Assembly: GCA_000299095.1 (NCBI GenBank)
Contig: CP003809.1
Location: forward strand, 868,001 to 932,000
Reading direction: 5' to 3'
From: an alpha proteobacterium HIMB5
Lineage (GTDB): Bacteria > Pseudomonadota > Alphaproteobacteria > Pelagibacterales > Pelagibacteraceae
Length of the DNA: 64,000 nt
The notes beneath the pieces were generated by a model. That model did not search any database. It was not told the DNA's origin and worked only from the letters and a program-made list of their open reading frames with translations. Shown here in pieces: positions 43,877-52,403 of this stretch (within the stretch, counting starts at the first letter, position 1; each line of letters starts with the position of its first letter). The translations under genes were made by a program, and so were the position numbers.

Positions 43877-44734
43877 TTGCCACTTAAACATCTTTTAATC
43901 TTATTGTTTATAATGATTGCACATGGAAGTGCTTTTCCTGTTGCAAAACTAGCCTTAAATAATTCTGTACCACCAATATTAATGGCTTCTCTTAGAATGG
44001 GATTAGTATTAATCATTTTAATTCCATTTTGGAAATTTAAATTACCTCCAAAAAAATACTTAAACTCTTTACTTATATTTTCAATTTCAATGGGTGTTAT
44101 GGTTTATGTTTTTATGAATCTTTCGTTATATAATTCCTCAATTATTTCACCTATAATTTTAGGATCTCAATTAGCAATACCATTTGGAATAATTACAAGT
44201 GCAATCATATTAAATGAAAACATTAGTATGAAAAAATGGCTTTTAATTTTTTCTTCATTTATAGGAATATTGATTATTTTTTTTGATCCTGCATTAGTAG
44301 ATAACTTTTTAGGATTATTTTTTGCAAGTTTAATGGCTCTTTTTTTTGGATTAGCTCAAGTTTATTCGCGACAATTAAAAGAGTTAGATACTAGTATGAT
44401 TAATGCTTTTACAGGTTTGTTTGGATTTTTTTTATTAATGCTAGTTTCTTTCTTAATTGAAGGAGACACCTTGAATAATTTAAAATCAATTAATTTAGAC
44501 TCATGGTTATTGATATCTTATCAGGCAATTATTGTTTCATTATGTGCACATTTACTAATGTTTTATCTGTATAAGTTTTACACTGTTGGAAAAATATTTC
44601 CGTTCTATTCATTGTTCCCCATATTTGGGATTTTACTCAGTTATCTTATTTTTGGAGAAATACCTTCTTTTTTATTTGCTATAGGAGGTATTATAGTGAT
44701 TGCTTCAGTGATTTTACTTCAAAAAGTAAGATAA
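43877..44734 (+). CDS. EamA/DMT family permease
   Basis: 285 residues with about ten hydrophobic spans arranged as two EamA repeats (first repeat begins HGSAFPVAKLAL, second near FGLAQVYSRQL). The likely start is the TTG at 43877, 4 bp after the dehydrogenase; later ATG codons would remove the first membrane helix. DMT permeases move metabolites in or out of the cell. As the last gene of the monooxygenase operon it may import the substrate or export a by-product. Confidence 0.8.
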   Translation: MPLKHLLILLFIMIAHGSAFPVAKLALNNSVPPILMASLRMGLVLIILIPFWKFKLPPKKYLNSLLIFSISMGVMVYVFMNLSLYNSSIISPIILGSQLAIPFGIITSAIILNENISMKKWLLIFSSFIGILIIFFDPALVDNFLGLFFASLMALFFGLAQVYSRQLKELDTSMINAFTGLFGFFLLMLVSFLIEGDTLNNLKSINLDSWLLISYQAIIVSLCAHLLMFYLYKFYTVGKIFPFYSLFPIFGILLSYLIFGEIPSFLFAIGGIIVIASVILLQKVR

Positions 44735-44742
44735 TTTGCTTA

Positions 44743-44770
44743 TTGAATATTTCTAGAAATTAGCTTTAAT
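44743..44770 (+). promoter_or_regulatory. Possible promoter of the LivK-like gene
   Basis: TTGAAT (44743-44748), a 16-base gap and TTTAAT (44765-44770) form a plausible sigma70-type promoter before the binding protein gene at 44812. In such AT-rich sequence a chance match is possible. Confidence 0.3.
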
Positions 44771-44785
44771 TTCCTGTTTTTATAA

Positions 44786-44797
44786 ATTGTTAACAAT
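44786..44797. promoter_or_regulatory. 12-bp palindrome ATTGTTAACAAT, second copy
   Basis: Identical to the palindrome at 31409-31420. Here it lies just upstream of the ribosome site (AAAGAGGACG) of the LivK-like gene, downstream of the candidate -10 box, where a bound protein would block transcription. Confidence 0.4.
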
Positions 44798-44811
44798 AAA
44801 AGAGGACGATA

Positions 44812-45993
44812 ATGAAAAAACTATTAATCGCTGCCTTTATATTTGTATCTACTTTCTCAACAAATGTATTTGCAGAAATCAAAATGGGAATTATTCTTGG
44901 ATTTACAGGTCCAATTGAATCTCTAACTCCAGCAATGGCAAACTCAGCTGAACTAGCATTTAAAGAAGCTTCAGACTCAGGATCATTGTTAGGTGGTGAA
45001 ACTATTTCAGTAGTAAGAGCAGACTCAACTTGTGTTGACTCAGCAGCGGCAACAGCAGCAGCTGAAGGTGTTATTTCACAGGGTGTAGCAGCAATTATGG
45101 GAGCTGACTGTTCAGGTGTAACAGGTGCTATTGCATCAAACGTTGCAGTACCAAATGGTGTTGTAATGATTTCACCTTCAGCAACTTCTCCAGGATTAAC
45201 AACTCTTGATGATAAAGGATATTTCTTTAGAACAGCTCCTTCAGATGCAAGAGGTGGTCAAATTCTAGCTGATGTCACTAAAGACAGAAAAATTAAAAGT
45301 GTAGCTATTACATATACAAACAATGACTATGGTAAAGGATTAGCAGATGTTTACAAAGCAGCTGTTGAGGCTCATGGCATTAAAGTAACAACTACTACTG
45401 CTCACGAAGATGGTAAAGCAGATTACTCATCAGAAGTAGCAACATTAGCTTCTGCTGGTGGAGATGCTGTAGCAGTAATTGGTTACCTAGATCAAGGTGG
45501 TAAAGGAATTATCCAAGCATCATTAGACTCAGGTGCATTTGATACATTTATTTTATCAGATGGTATGATTGGGCAATCACTTGTTGATGCTTTTGGAAAA
45601 GGATTAAATAAGTCTTTTGGTTCATTACCAGGATCAACTGGAAAAGGTGCAGGAGTATTTGCTAAAGTTGCAAGTGCAGCAGGCATTGACTCTTCAGGAC
45701 CTTATACTGGTGAATCTTATGATGCAGCAGCTTTAATTGTTTTAGCAATGCAAGCAGGTGGGTCAGCTGATAGAGCTTCTATTGCAAAAAATGTAATGGA
45801 TGTTGCTAACGGTCCAGGAACTAAAATTTATCCAGGCCAACTTAAAAAAGGTTTAGACCTTTTAGCTAAAGGAAAGAAAATTGATTACGAAGGTGCAACT
45901 GGTGTTTCATTTACTGATGTAGGTGAAGCAGAAGGTTCTTTCTTAGAGCAAGAAGTAAAAGGTGGAAAATTTAAAACTAAGAAACAAAGATAG
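44812..45993 (+). CDS. livK: Branched-chain-amino-acid-type ABC substrate-binding protein (LivK-like)
   Basis: 393 residues with a signal peptide (MKKLLIAAFIFVSTFSTNVFA, cleavage near 21). The mature protein has the leucine-binding fold: IKMGIILGFTGPIESL at the start, VSPSA-like MISPSATSP, and the hinge region KSVAITYTNNDYGKGLAD. Periplasmic receptor for an amino acid or similar solute. The two cysteines at STCVDS and ADCSGV may be paired. It is convergent with the livMHF/G genes at 46118-50353, which are its likely partners, and ends at a bidirectional terminator. Confidence 0.88.
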   Translation: MKKLLIAAFIFVSTFSTNVFAEIKMGIILGFTGPIESLTPAMANSAELAFKEASDSGSLLGGETISVVRADSTCVDSAAATAAAEGVISQGVAAIMGADCSGVTGAIASNVAVPNGVVMISPSATSPGLTTLDDKGYFFRTAPSDARGGQILADVTKDRKIKSVAITYTNNDYGKGLADVYKAAVEAHGIKVTTTTAHEDGKADYSSEVATLASAGGDAVAVIGYLDQGGKGIIQASLDSGAFDTFILSDGMIGQSLVDAFGKGLNKSFGSLPGSTGKGAGVFAKVASAAGIDSSGPYTGESYDAAALIVLAMQAGGSADRASIAKNVMDVANGPGTKIYPGQLKKGLDLLAKGKKIDYEGATGVSFTDVGEAEGSFLEQEVKGGKFKTKKQR

Positions 45994-46011
45994 TTTTAAA
46001 ATTTAAATTAT

Positions 46012-46046
46012 AAAAACCCCCTAATTTAATTAGGGGGTTTTTTTTT
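46012..46046. terminator. Bidirectional terminator between livK and livM
   Basis: CCCCCTAA pairs with TTAGGGGG, flanked by A-run on the left and T-run of nine on the right, so it can terminate transcription from both the plus-strand binding protein gene and the minus-strand liv operon. Confidence 0.88.
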
Positions 46047-46113
46047 AAAAGATATATTTATCAGCTATATACAAAAACCAAGCTGCTGCTGCTCCCATTA
46101 GAATATATTTCAT
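46045..46113 (-). CDS. Possible 22-residue membrane micropeptide at the end of the liv operon
   Basis: A short frame reading MKYILMGAAAAWFLYIAD plus four residues starts 4 bp after the livM stop and ends inside the terminator stem. It is almost wholly hydrophobic with charged ends, like a single-span peptide. No clear ribosome site beyond coupling to livM. Could be chance. Confidence 0.25.
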   Translation of the reverse strand: MKYILMGAAAAWFLYIADKYIF

Positions 46114-46117
46114 ACAA

Positions 46118-47491
46118 TTATTTTATTTCAATTTTTTCAGGAAGTATACCTCTTGGTCTATACCTCATAATCAATAACAAACCTATTCCCATTAATAAAA
46201 ACCTAAAGTAAGGAACACTTTCAATTAAATGAGCTTTAATAACATTTGTTTCTGACAAACCAGTTGTAAAGAAATTAATTAAATATAAAGACATAGGTGC
46301 TGCCTCAATCCATAAAAACCAGACAACAAAACCACCTAAAATCGCTCCAAAATTATTTCCGCTTCCGCCAACAATAACCATGACCCATATTAAAAATGTA
46401 TATCTCATAGGTCTATAACTTCCTGGAGTAAATAAACCATCTTGTGTTACTAACATTGCACCTGCGATACCAACAATTGCCGAGCCTAAAATAAAAATTA
46501 GTAAATGTTCTTTCACAACATTTTTTCCCATCGCATTTGCTGCTTCCTCATTATCCCTGATAGCTCTCATCATTCTTCCCCAAGGTGAGTAGAGAGCTTT
46601 TTGAGTTAGTATTAATAAAATTATTACAACTGTTAAAAATAATCCTGAGTAACATAGTTTTACAAACACTGATGAGCCTTCAATAACCATTTGATTTAAA
46701 GCAGCCTGTCTTTCAGCTATATCTGAAATTAAATTTAATTTTCCAGAATTAAATTTTTCAACTAAATTAATAAACCAATCAGTAGACTGTAAATTTACCT
46801 CATATGGAACTGGTCTCTTAAGACCTATTACATTTTTTACACCTCGCGTTAACCAATCCTCATGTTTTATTATCGCAATAACAATTTCAGAGATAAGTAA
46901 AGTTGCTATAGCTAAATAATCTGCTCTTAAACCTAAAGCAATTTTTCCAACTATGAAAGCTAATCCGCCAGCAAATAAAGCTCCAATTACCCATGAAAAC
47001 ATTATTGGTAATCCAAAACCACCAAGAAATCCTGTTATGGCTGGGTCAACAGATTCAATTTTTTCAATTCCTGGCTCCGCAGTAATTCTAATTATGATTA
47101 CACCTGTTATGATTAATGCGGCAATTCCATAATTTCTTAATTTTGAAGATTCGTAATTTTTTAAAGCAAACCTAATCACCATTATAATTACAATGATTAA
47201 CCATAAGCACATTAAGATATCAAAACCACCTGCTCTCCATGCTTCTTGCACAGGATCAACAGAAACAATTACTGCAGCCAAACCACCTAAAGCTGCATAA
47301 CCCATAATTCCAAAGTTAATTAGACCTGCATATCCCCACTGTATGTTTGCACCCATACTCATAACTGCAGAAATTAAACATAAATTAAAAATAGATAGAG
47401 CTATGTTCCAAGATTGAAATATTCCAACTAAGATAATTAATCCCATCATTATTGAATAAGCTGCAATAATATTTAGGTGTTTTTTAATCAC
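46118..47491 (-). CDS. livM: Liv-type ABC permease with enlarged N-terminal region (LivM-like)
   Basis: 457 residues, about 100 or more above a typical LivM. The core is recognisable: MGANIQWGYAGLINFGIMGYAALGG (in parts, about 45-69), GLRADYLAIATLLISEI, the RAIRDNEEAANAMGKNV cytoplasmic loop that docks the ATPase, and the C-terminal GGSGNNFGAILGG. Extra hydrophobic spans (about 90-145) and a long periplasmic-type segment around 215-280 (from WLTRGVKNVIG to NQMVIEGSS) account for the length. Overlaps livH by 4 bp. Confidence 0.87.
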   Translation of the reverse strand: MIKKHLNIIAAYSIMMGLIILVGIFQSWNIALSIFNLCLISAVMSMGANIQWGYAGLINFGIMGYAALGGLAAVIVSVDPVQEAWRAGGFDILMCLWLIIVIIMVIRFALKNYESSKLRNYGIAALIITGVIIIRITAEPGIEKIESVDPAITGFLGGFGLPIMFSWVIGALFAGGLAFIVGKIALGLRADYLAIATLLISEIVIAIIKHEDWLTRGVKNVIGLKRPVPYEVNLQSTDWFINLVEKFNSGKLNLISDIAERQAALNQMVIEGSSVFVKLCYSGLFLTVVIILLILTQKALYSPWGRMMRAIRDNEEAANAMGKNVVKEHLLIFILGSAIVGIAGAMLVTQDGLFTPGSYRPMRYTFLIWVMVIVGGSGNNFGAILGGFVVWFLWIEAAPMSLYLINFFTTGLSETNVIKAHLIESVPYFRFLLMGIGLLLIMRYRPRGILPEKIEIK

Positions 47492-48498
47492 AATAACCTT
47501 CCTTTAAATATTCCTTGAGGTCTATATAGAAGTACGATGACCAAAATTGAAAAAGATACTGCAAATTTATAATCTGTAGATAATAGTTGAACCAAACCCT
47601 CTGGTTCTAAACTTTCAGGCAATATATAAACAAGAAACTTTTTATAAGCATAAGTTAAAAATATTTCTGAGAAAGCAATTACATAACCTCCTAGGAATGC
47701 ACCAAATGGATTTCCTATACCCCCTACTATAGCTGCAGCAAAAATAGGAAGCATATTATTAAAGTAAGTAAATGGTTTAAAACTTTTATCTAGACCATAC
47801 AACACTCCACCAATTGTCGCTAATATTCCAGCAATTATCCATGTGACCATTACTATTTTTTTAGGATCAATTCCTGACAATAAAGCAAGATCTTCATTGT
47901 CTGAATATGCTCTCATACTTTTTCCAGTTTTTGTTTTATTTAAAAACCAAAATAATGCAGAAACTAAAATAACTGTAACAAAAATAGTAATTACTTGGGT
48001 TGATTTGATAGCAAGTCCCTCGTTTAATCCTGTCATTTCTTTAAATTCTCCAGCTTTAATCAAAAATTTTTGTCCATCAAAAAATCTTCTATCATCTGGC
48101 CCTATGACTATTCTTACAAGTGCTTGAGTTAAAAACATTACTCCAATACTAACCATTGCAAATTGAACTGGTGGGCTTTTGTTAGTTCTGTAATATTTGA
48201 AAACAAACTTATCTATCAACAACATATAAATAATCATACAAAGAATAGCAAAAGGAATTGCCAATAATGCTGTTGGTAAAAATCCTAAAGAAACACCAAG
48301 AGATTGAAAATACCAAGTAAACAAAACTGCGAACATTGTACCAAAAGACATCATGTCTCCAGTAGCAAAATTAGCAAATCTCAATACTCCATAAATCAAC
48401 GTAACAAATATTGCACCTAAAGCTAATTGTGACCCATACGTCAAAGTTGGCACAAAAATATAATTTAGAAGTAAAACAATTGCGTTTATAAAATCCAT
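47488..48498 (-). CDS. livH: Liv-type ABC permease (LivH-like)
   Basis: 336-aa membrane protein. GAIFVTLIYGVLRFANFATGDMMSFG near the start, the cytoplasmic loop SMRAYSDNEDLALLSGIDPKKI (about 195-216) and AAAIVGGIGNPFGAFLGG are LivH landmarks. Forms the translocation pore with LivM. It follows livF by one base on the same strand, so livF, livH and livM are one unit. Confidence 0.88.
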   Translation of the reverse strand: MDFINAIVLLLNYIFVPTLTYGSQLALGAIFVTLIYGVLRFANFATGDMMSFGTMFAVLFTWYFQSLGVSLGFLPTALLAIPFAILCMIIYMLLIDKFVFKYYRTNKSPPVQFAMVSIGVMFLTQALVRIVIGPDDRRFFDGQKFLIKAGEFKEMTGLNEGLAIKSTQVITIFVTVILVSALFWFLNKTKTGKSMRAYSDNEDLALLSGIDPKKIVMVTWIIAGILATIGGVLYGLDKSFKPFTYFNNMLPIFAAAIVGGIGNPFGAFLGGYVIAFSEIFLTYAYKKFLVYILPESLEPEGLVQLLSTDYKFAVSFSILVIVLLYRPQGIFKGRLL

Positions 48499-48499
48499 A

Positions 48500-49207
48500 T
48501 TAACCGCCTAAAAAAGATCTCCTAACTTCAGGATCATTTAATAACTCTTTGCCTGTTCCGTTATGTTTATTTTCACCTGTCACTAAAACGTAACCCCTAT
48601 CTGAAATATTAAGAGCTTGTTTTGCATTTTGTTCTACCATTAATATTGCAACATTAGTTCTTTTTACTTTTACAATATGATCAAATAATTCATCCATCAC
48701 AATTGGTGAAACTCCAGCTGTTGGTTCATCTAACATTAAGACACTTGGCCTAATCATTAATGCTCTTCCAAGAGCAACTTGTTGTCTTTGACCACCAGAT
48801 AATTCACCAACTAATTGATTTCTTTTTTCTTTTAAAATTGGAAATAAATCATAGATCTCATCAATAATTTGTTGATAGTTTTGATCCATTAAAAATGCAC
48901 CCATTTCTAAATTTTCCTCTACTGTCATTCCTGCAAAGACATTCTTAGTTTGAGGCACAAACGAAATTCCTTGTTTAACTCTATCTTGAGGAGATAATTT
49001 AGTAATATCTTTACCATCAATTTTAATAGAACCAGACTTTAGATTTAATAAACCTAGCATTGCTTTCATTGCAGTAGATTTTCCTGCACCATTTGGTCCA
49101 AGTATAGAAACAATCTCTCCACGATTCACATTTACTGAACAAGAATTAATAATATCTGGCCCATTGCCATAGCCACCTGTCATATTATTTCCTTCAAAGT
49201 ATGCCAT
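48500..49207 (-). CDS. livF: Liv-type ABC transporter ATPase (LivF-like)
   Basis: 235 residues. Walker A GPNGAGKST (about 37-45), Q-loop FVPQTKNVFAGMTVEENL, signature LSGGQRQQVALGRALM and Walker B VLMLDEPTAG are intact. The short C-terminus is typical for LivF. Its start overlaps the end of a small membrane protein gene by one base, which separates it from livG. Confidence 0.9.
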   Translation of the reverse strand: MAYFEGNNMTGGYGNGPDIINSCSVNVNRGEIVSILGPNGAGKSTAMKAMLGLLNLKSGSIKIDGKDITKLSPQDRVKQGISFVPQTKNVFAGMTVEENLEMGAFLMDQNYQQIIDEIYDLFPILKEKRNQLVGELSGGQRQQVALGRALMIRPSVLMLDEPTAGVSPIVMDELFDHIVKVKRTNVAILMVEQNAKQALNISDRGYVLVTGENKHNGTGKELLNDPEVRRSFLGG

Positions 49208-49569
49208 TAATATAATCCTAACATTTCAGGTATATATCTTCCTGGTAACATAGTGAAAATACCAGCTACAGTTAAACCAATAAAATTTCCTAACATAAAA
49301 ATTTTATGGAGAAGCACTTGTTTTTTTCTAATAAAATAAATTGATAAAGTTAAAGAAATTATTACCCAAATACTTAGTAGGTGTACCCAGCTGTATAAAC
49401 CATCATTTAATTCTTTAATCCAAAAAGATGAAAATGATACATACATCATCAAAGATACCCAAATCCAACCAATTATTTTGTGAGTTGATCCACCTTTTTT
49501 TGACAGAAGATTTTTAATACCAAATCCTACTGCTAAAATTGCTAACATTAAATGTGATGTTATTGTCAT
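49207..49569 (-). CDS. Four-span DUF2306-like membrane protein inserted in the liv operon
   Basis: 120 residues with four hydrophobic helices. Histidines at HLMLAILAVG, GGSTHKIIGWIW, WVHLLSIW and LLHKIFMLG line up one per helix, like small heme- or metal-binding membrane proteins of the DUF2306 type. It lies between livG and livF with 1 bp on each side, so it is translated with the transporter. Not a known transporter subunit; the role is unknown. Confidence 0.65.
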   Translation of the reverse strand: MTITSHLMLAILAVGFGIKNLLSKKGGSTHKIIGWIWVSLMMYVSFSSFWIKELNDGLYSWVHLLSIWVIISLTLSIYFIRKKQVLLHKIFMLGNFIGLTVAGIFTMLPGRYIPEMLGLY

Positions 49570-49570
49570 T

Positions 49571-50353
49571 TTAATTATCTTTTAATTTTGATCCTCTACC
49601 TAAATAACTCTCAATTACTTTTTCATCTTTTTTTGCATCTTCTACTGAACCTTCAAATAAGACTGAGCCTTCTGCCATCACAATTACTGGATCACATAAT
49701 CTACTTATAAAATCCATATCATGTTCAATCATACAAAAAGTATATCCTTTTTCTTTATTAAGTTTTTCAATAGCTGAGCCTAGATCTTTTAAAAGCGTTC
49801 GATTAACACCAGCGCCCACTTCATCTAATAAAACTAATTTTGCATCTACCATCATTGTTCTTCCAAGTTCCAACAATTTCTTTTGTCCTCCAGATAAATT
49901 TCCTGCTAACTCATTAGAAAGATGACCTAGATTTAAAAATTCTACAACTTCTTTAGCTTTATTTTTAATTTGCTCTTCTTCATTTTTAACTAATTGAGGT
50001 CTTAACATCACGTTAACTAATTTTTCACCTGATTGATTACCAGGCACCATCATCAAATTTTCTAAGACAGAAAGGTTTGTAAACTCATGAGCAATTTGAA
50101 ATGTTCTTAACAATCCTTTTGAAAAAAGTTCATAAGAAGGAACATCTGTAATATTTTCATCATTAAACATTACAGTTCCTCCAGATGTCTTTAAATTACC
50201 AGCTATTAAATTAAATAAAGTAGTTTTTCCAGAACCATTGGGCCCGATAATGCCAGTGATTGAACCTTTTTTTATTTTTAAACTACAATCTGAAACTGCT
50301 GTTAGACCACCAAAAGTTTTGGTTAAACCATTTATTTCTAAAATGTTTTCCAT
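49571..50353 (-). CDS. livG: Liv-type ABC transporter ATPase (LivG-like)
   Basis: 260 residues. Walker A GPNGSGKTT (about 36-44), LLRTFQIAHEFTNLSVLENLM as Q-loop block, signature LSGGQKKLLELGRTMM, and Walker B LVLLDEVGAGVNRTL, where the usual Asp-Glu-Pro-Thr is Asp-Glu-Val-Gly. The IEHDMDFI switch His is present. First ATPase of this liv set; follows the proC-like gene by 3 bp. Confidence 0.9.
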   Translation of the reverse strand: MENILEINGLTKTFGGLTAVSDCSLKIKKGSITGIIGPNGSGKTTLFNLIAGNLKTSGGTVMFNDENITDVPSYELFSKGLLRTFQIAHEFTNLSVLENLMMVPGNQSGEKLVNVMLRPQLVKNEEEQIKNKAKEVVEFLNLGHLSNELAGNLSGGQKKLLELGRTMMVDAKLVLLDEVGAGVNRTLLKDLGSAIEKLNKEKGYTFCMIEHDMDFISRLCDPVIVMAEGSVLFEGSVEDAKKDEKVIESYLGRGSKLKDN

Positions 50354-50356
50354 AAA

Positions 50357-51124
50357 TTATTTGCTTAATCTTTTATGAATACTATTTAAGGTACTTTCTA
50401 AAGATTTATACATACCTTTTTTTGTAAGCTCTTTCAAACCTTGTTCATTAAGTCCTTTAGGAGTTTGAGATTCCTTTACAAGATTTCTTAAATCAACTTT
50501 AGAATTAACAACTGCATCTTCAGATAAAGCTAGAAACAATGAAGTGATATATTTTTGAGCATCTAATTTTTTAATGCCTCTTTTTGTTAGCCATTCACTC
50601 ATAGATCTTTGCATATCGTAATATGATGCCATCATTCCTGATATAGCCCAAAAATTTATTGATAATTTTTCATTTTTTATTTCGATAGTTGTTCCAATTT
50701 TATCAAAGAAAGATTTAACACTTTTGTTTGGAGGACAGATTGGAACTGGACCTTTTTTTAAAGATATAAATGGTAGTGGTATTGCTCTTACAATTGCACA
50801 TTTTACTTTTATCATTTTTTTTAATTGTGAAAGTGTAATTGTAGAAATGAAACTGATAATTTTTTGAGAAGATTTAAATTTTAAATCTTTAATTATTTGC
50901 TCTCCAACTGTTGGGGTAACAGATAAAAAAACCCAATTCACTTTATCAACGATTTCCTGGTTATCTTTAGCAATTATTACTTTTTTAAATTTTCTTCTTA
51001 ATTTTTGAGCTAAAATTTTATTTCTTGGAGAAATATAAATTTTTTTACACTTTATTTTAGATGTGCAGATACCTTGAATTACTGAATAAGCTATTTTACC
51101 TGTCCCAATAAATCCTAAATTCAT
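50357..51124 (-). CDS. proC: Pyrroline-5-carboxylate reductase-like protein
   Basis: 255 residues. The N-terminus NLGFIGTGKIAYSVIQGI (2-19) is the NAD(P) loop of the ProC family. The C-terminal dimerisation block LVKESQTPKGLNEQGLKEL (about 215-233) is the signature region of that family. The middle is very lysine-rich and diverged, so it may be a ProC-like reductase of another cyclic imine rather than the housekeeping enzyme. It is 29 bp downstream of glaH and 3 bp upstream of livG, suggesting a joint amino acid catabolism/uptake unit. Confidence 0.78.
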   Translation of the reverse strand: MNLGFIGTGKIAYSVIQGICTSKIKCKKIYISPRNKILAQKLRRKFKKVIIAKDNQEIVDKVNWVFLSVTPTVGEQIIKDLKFKSSQKIISFISTITLSQLKKMIKVKCAIVRAIPLPFISLKKGPVPICPPNKSVKSFFDKIGTTIEIKNEKLSINFWAISGMMASYYDMQRSMSEWLTKRGIKKLDAQKYITSLFLALSEDAVVNSKVDLRNLVKESQTPKGLNEQGLKELTKKGMYKSLESTLNSIHKRLSK

Positions 51125-51153
51125 AAAGAACTTAATATAGTGAATTAATTTAA

Positions 51154-52065
51154 TTAATTAATAAAAAAAGAGCCTCTAATTCTTAATAGTTCTCTACTTA
51201 ATGCTTTGTTTTCTTTGAAAGGTTTTCTGCCATGAAGCCAAAAGTAATTATTAGCAACAATAATAGACCCCACAGGTAATTTTGTAATAATTTTATATCT
51301 GCTTCCCTCCAAGCAGTCAGATAATTTTTGTAAGAAAATTCCTTGTTCCATATTTTTTGGTTCAGGAAATTGGTCTATATAAGAAATTTGAGGCCTACCT
51401 TCACTATCTTCTGAAAAAACTGGATGTTCAACTTTATAATCAACATTTTTACTTTTTGGAGAACCCCAAACAAAATCTTGTTTACCTACCGGGTCTTTTG
51501 AGAGTTCGTCACAAAATTCCCAATCATCTAAATGCAGCATAGCTGTTTCACCACCTTCAACATTTTCTTCCTCAATTTTTGTCATCAATAGCCAGTCAGT
51601 AACTTCTTTTACATAAGTTCCATCAGTATGAAGATCCATATTTCTATATGCTTTTCTTAAATAAGAGTCACTGTTGTCTTCATGCTTGACATGAAACCTT
51701 GCGTAATATTTACCGGCCATTGAGTCAAAATTTGGGTTTCCTATTAAATAAGCAATTGCAGTAGATAATTTAACAAAAAATTTATCATCTAGTTTAGAGC
51801 TCATATTTTTTGGTGAAATAATAAAACATCCAGTGTTTCTATCCTTTAGAATAAAGTTCATTAATTCGCTAAGTTTAGATTGTGTTAAATCATCTAAACT
51901 TTTTGCAATTGTAAATCTTGAAAAAGGTTTCAGTTCTAAGGCTGTTAAATCAAATTTATTAAAAGAAAATTGTAGTTTATCTAAAATTTCATCTTCGATT
52001 TTAATATTATAAATTCTATTTGATTTATCATGCTGAGATATATCTAGATCTTTAACTTTTTGCAT
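51154..52065 (-). CDS. glaH: Glutarate 2-hydroxylase (CsiD/GlaH-like Fe(II)/2-oxoglutarate dioxygenase)
   Basis: 303 residues resembling E. coli CsiD (GlaH) along most of the length. YLIGNPNFDSMAGKYYARF (about 91-109), DNSDSYLRKAYRNMDLHTDGTY (in parts, about 115-136), HLDDWEF, ISYIDQFPEPKN and NNYFWLHGRKPF match remembered CsiD blocks. The iron ligands should be the His and Asp of LHTDGTY and the His of WLHGR. The enzyme hydroxylates glutarate to L-2-hydroxyglutarate in lysine/cadaverine breakdown. The usual partner oxidase LhgO is not next to it here. Confidence 0.88.
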   Translation of the reverse strand: MQKVKDLDISQHDKSNRIYNIKIEDEILDKLQFSFNKFDLTALELKPFSRFTIAKSLDDLTQSKLSELMNFILKDRNTGCFIISPKNMSSKLDDKFFVKLSTAIAYLIGNPNFDSMAGKYYARFHVKHEDNSDSYLRKAYRNMDLHTDGTYVKEVTDWLLMTKIEEENVEGGETAMLHLDDWEFCDELSKDPVGKQDFVWGSPKSKNVDYKVEHPVFSEDSEGRPQISYIDQFPEPKNMEQGIFLQKLSDCLEGSRYKIITKLPVGSIIVANNYFWLHGRKPFKENKALSRELLRIRGSFFIN

Positions 52066-52073
52066 AAAATTTA

Positions 52074-52403
52074 TTATATTAAATTAATTAAAACGGACAA
52101 CATTACAGCTGAAAAAATTGTAGGAATAACTAAGTTTTTTTTAGTTAAGATAAAAATCAAAATACAGCTAATAAGCACTACTAATCTAATCAAAAGATCA
52201 GAGCCTGATAAAACTCCGGCTGGAAAAATTATCATTCTTCCAAGTAATGCTGCTAGTGTGGAATATGCAACACAATTAAACCACTGAAAAACTTTTGATT
52301 GAACACTTACTTTTTCTGAAGTTATAGCTCCTAAAAATCTTGAGATAAAAGTTGCTAATGAAGTTACAATTATTGCAAATAAAATTAGATCATGATTTTC
52401 CAT
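52074..52403 (-). CDS. azlD: AzlD-like small subunit of branched-chain amino acid exporter
   Basis: About 109 residues with four hydrophobic spans (starting MENHDLILFAIIVTSLATFI). I chose the ATG at 52403 because GGAG lies 8 bases before it; a TTG 36 bases further upstream would only extend the overlap with azlC. AzlD-type proteins pair with AzlC to export branched-chain amino acids. SRFLGA and AALLGRMIIFPAG are family-like blocks. The start overlaps azlC by 14 bp. Confidence 0.83.
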   Translation of the reverse strand: MENHDLILFAIIVTSLATFISRFLGAITSEKVSVQSKVFQWFNCVAYSTLAALLGRMIIFPAGVLSGSDLLIRLVVLISCILIFILTKKNLVIPTIFSAVMLSVLINLI

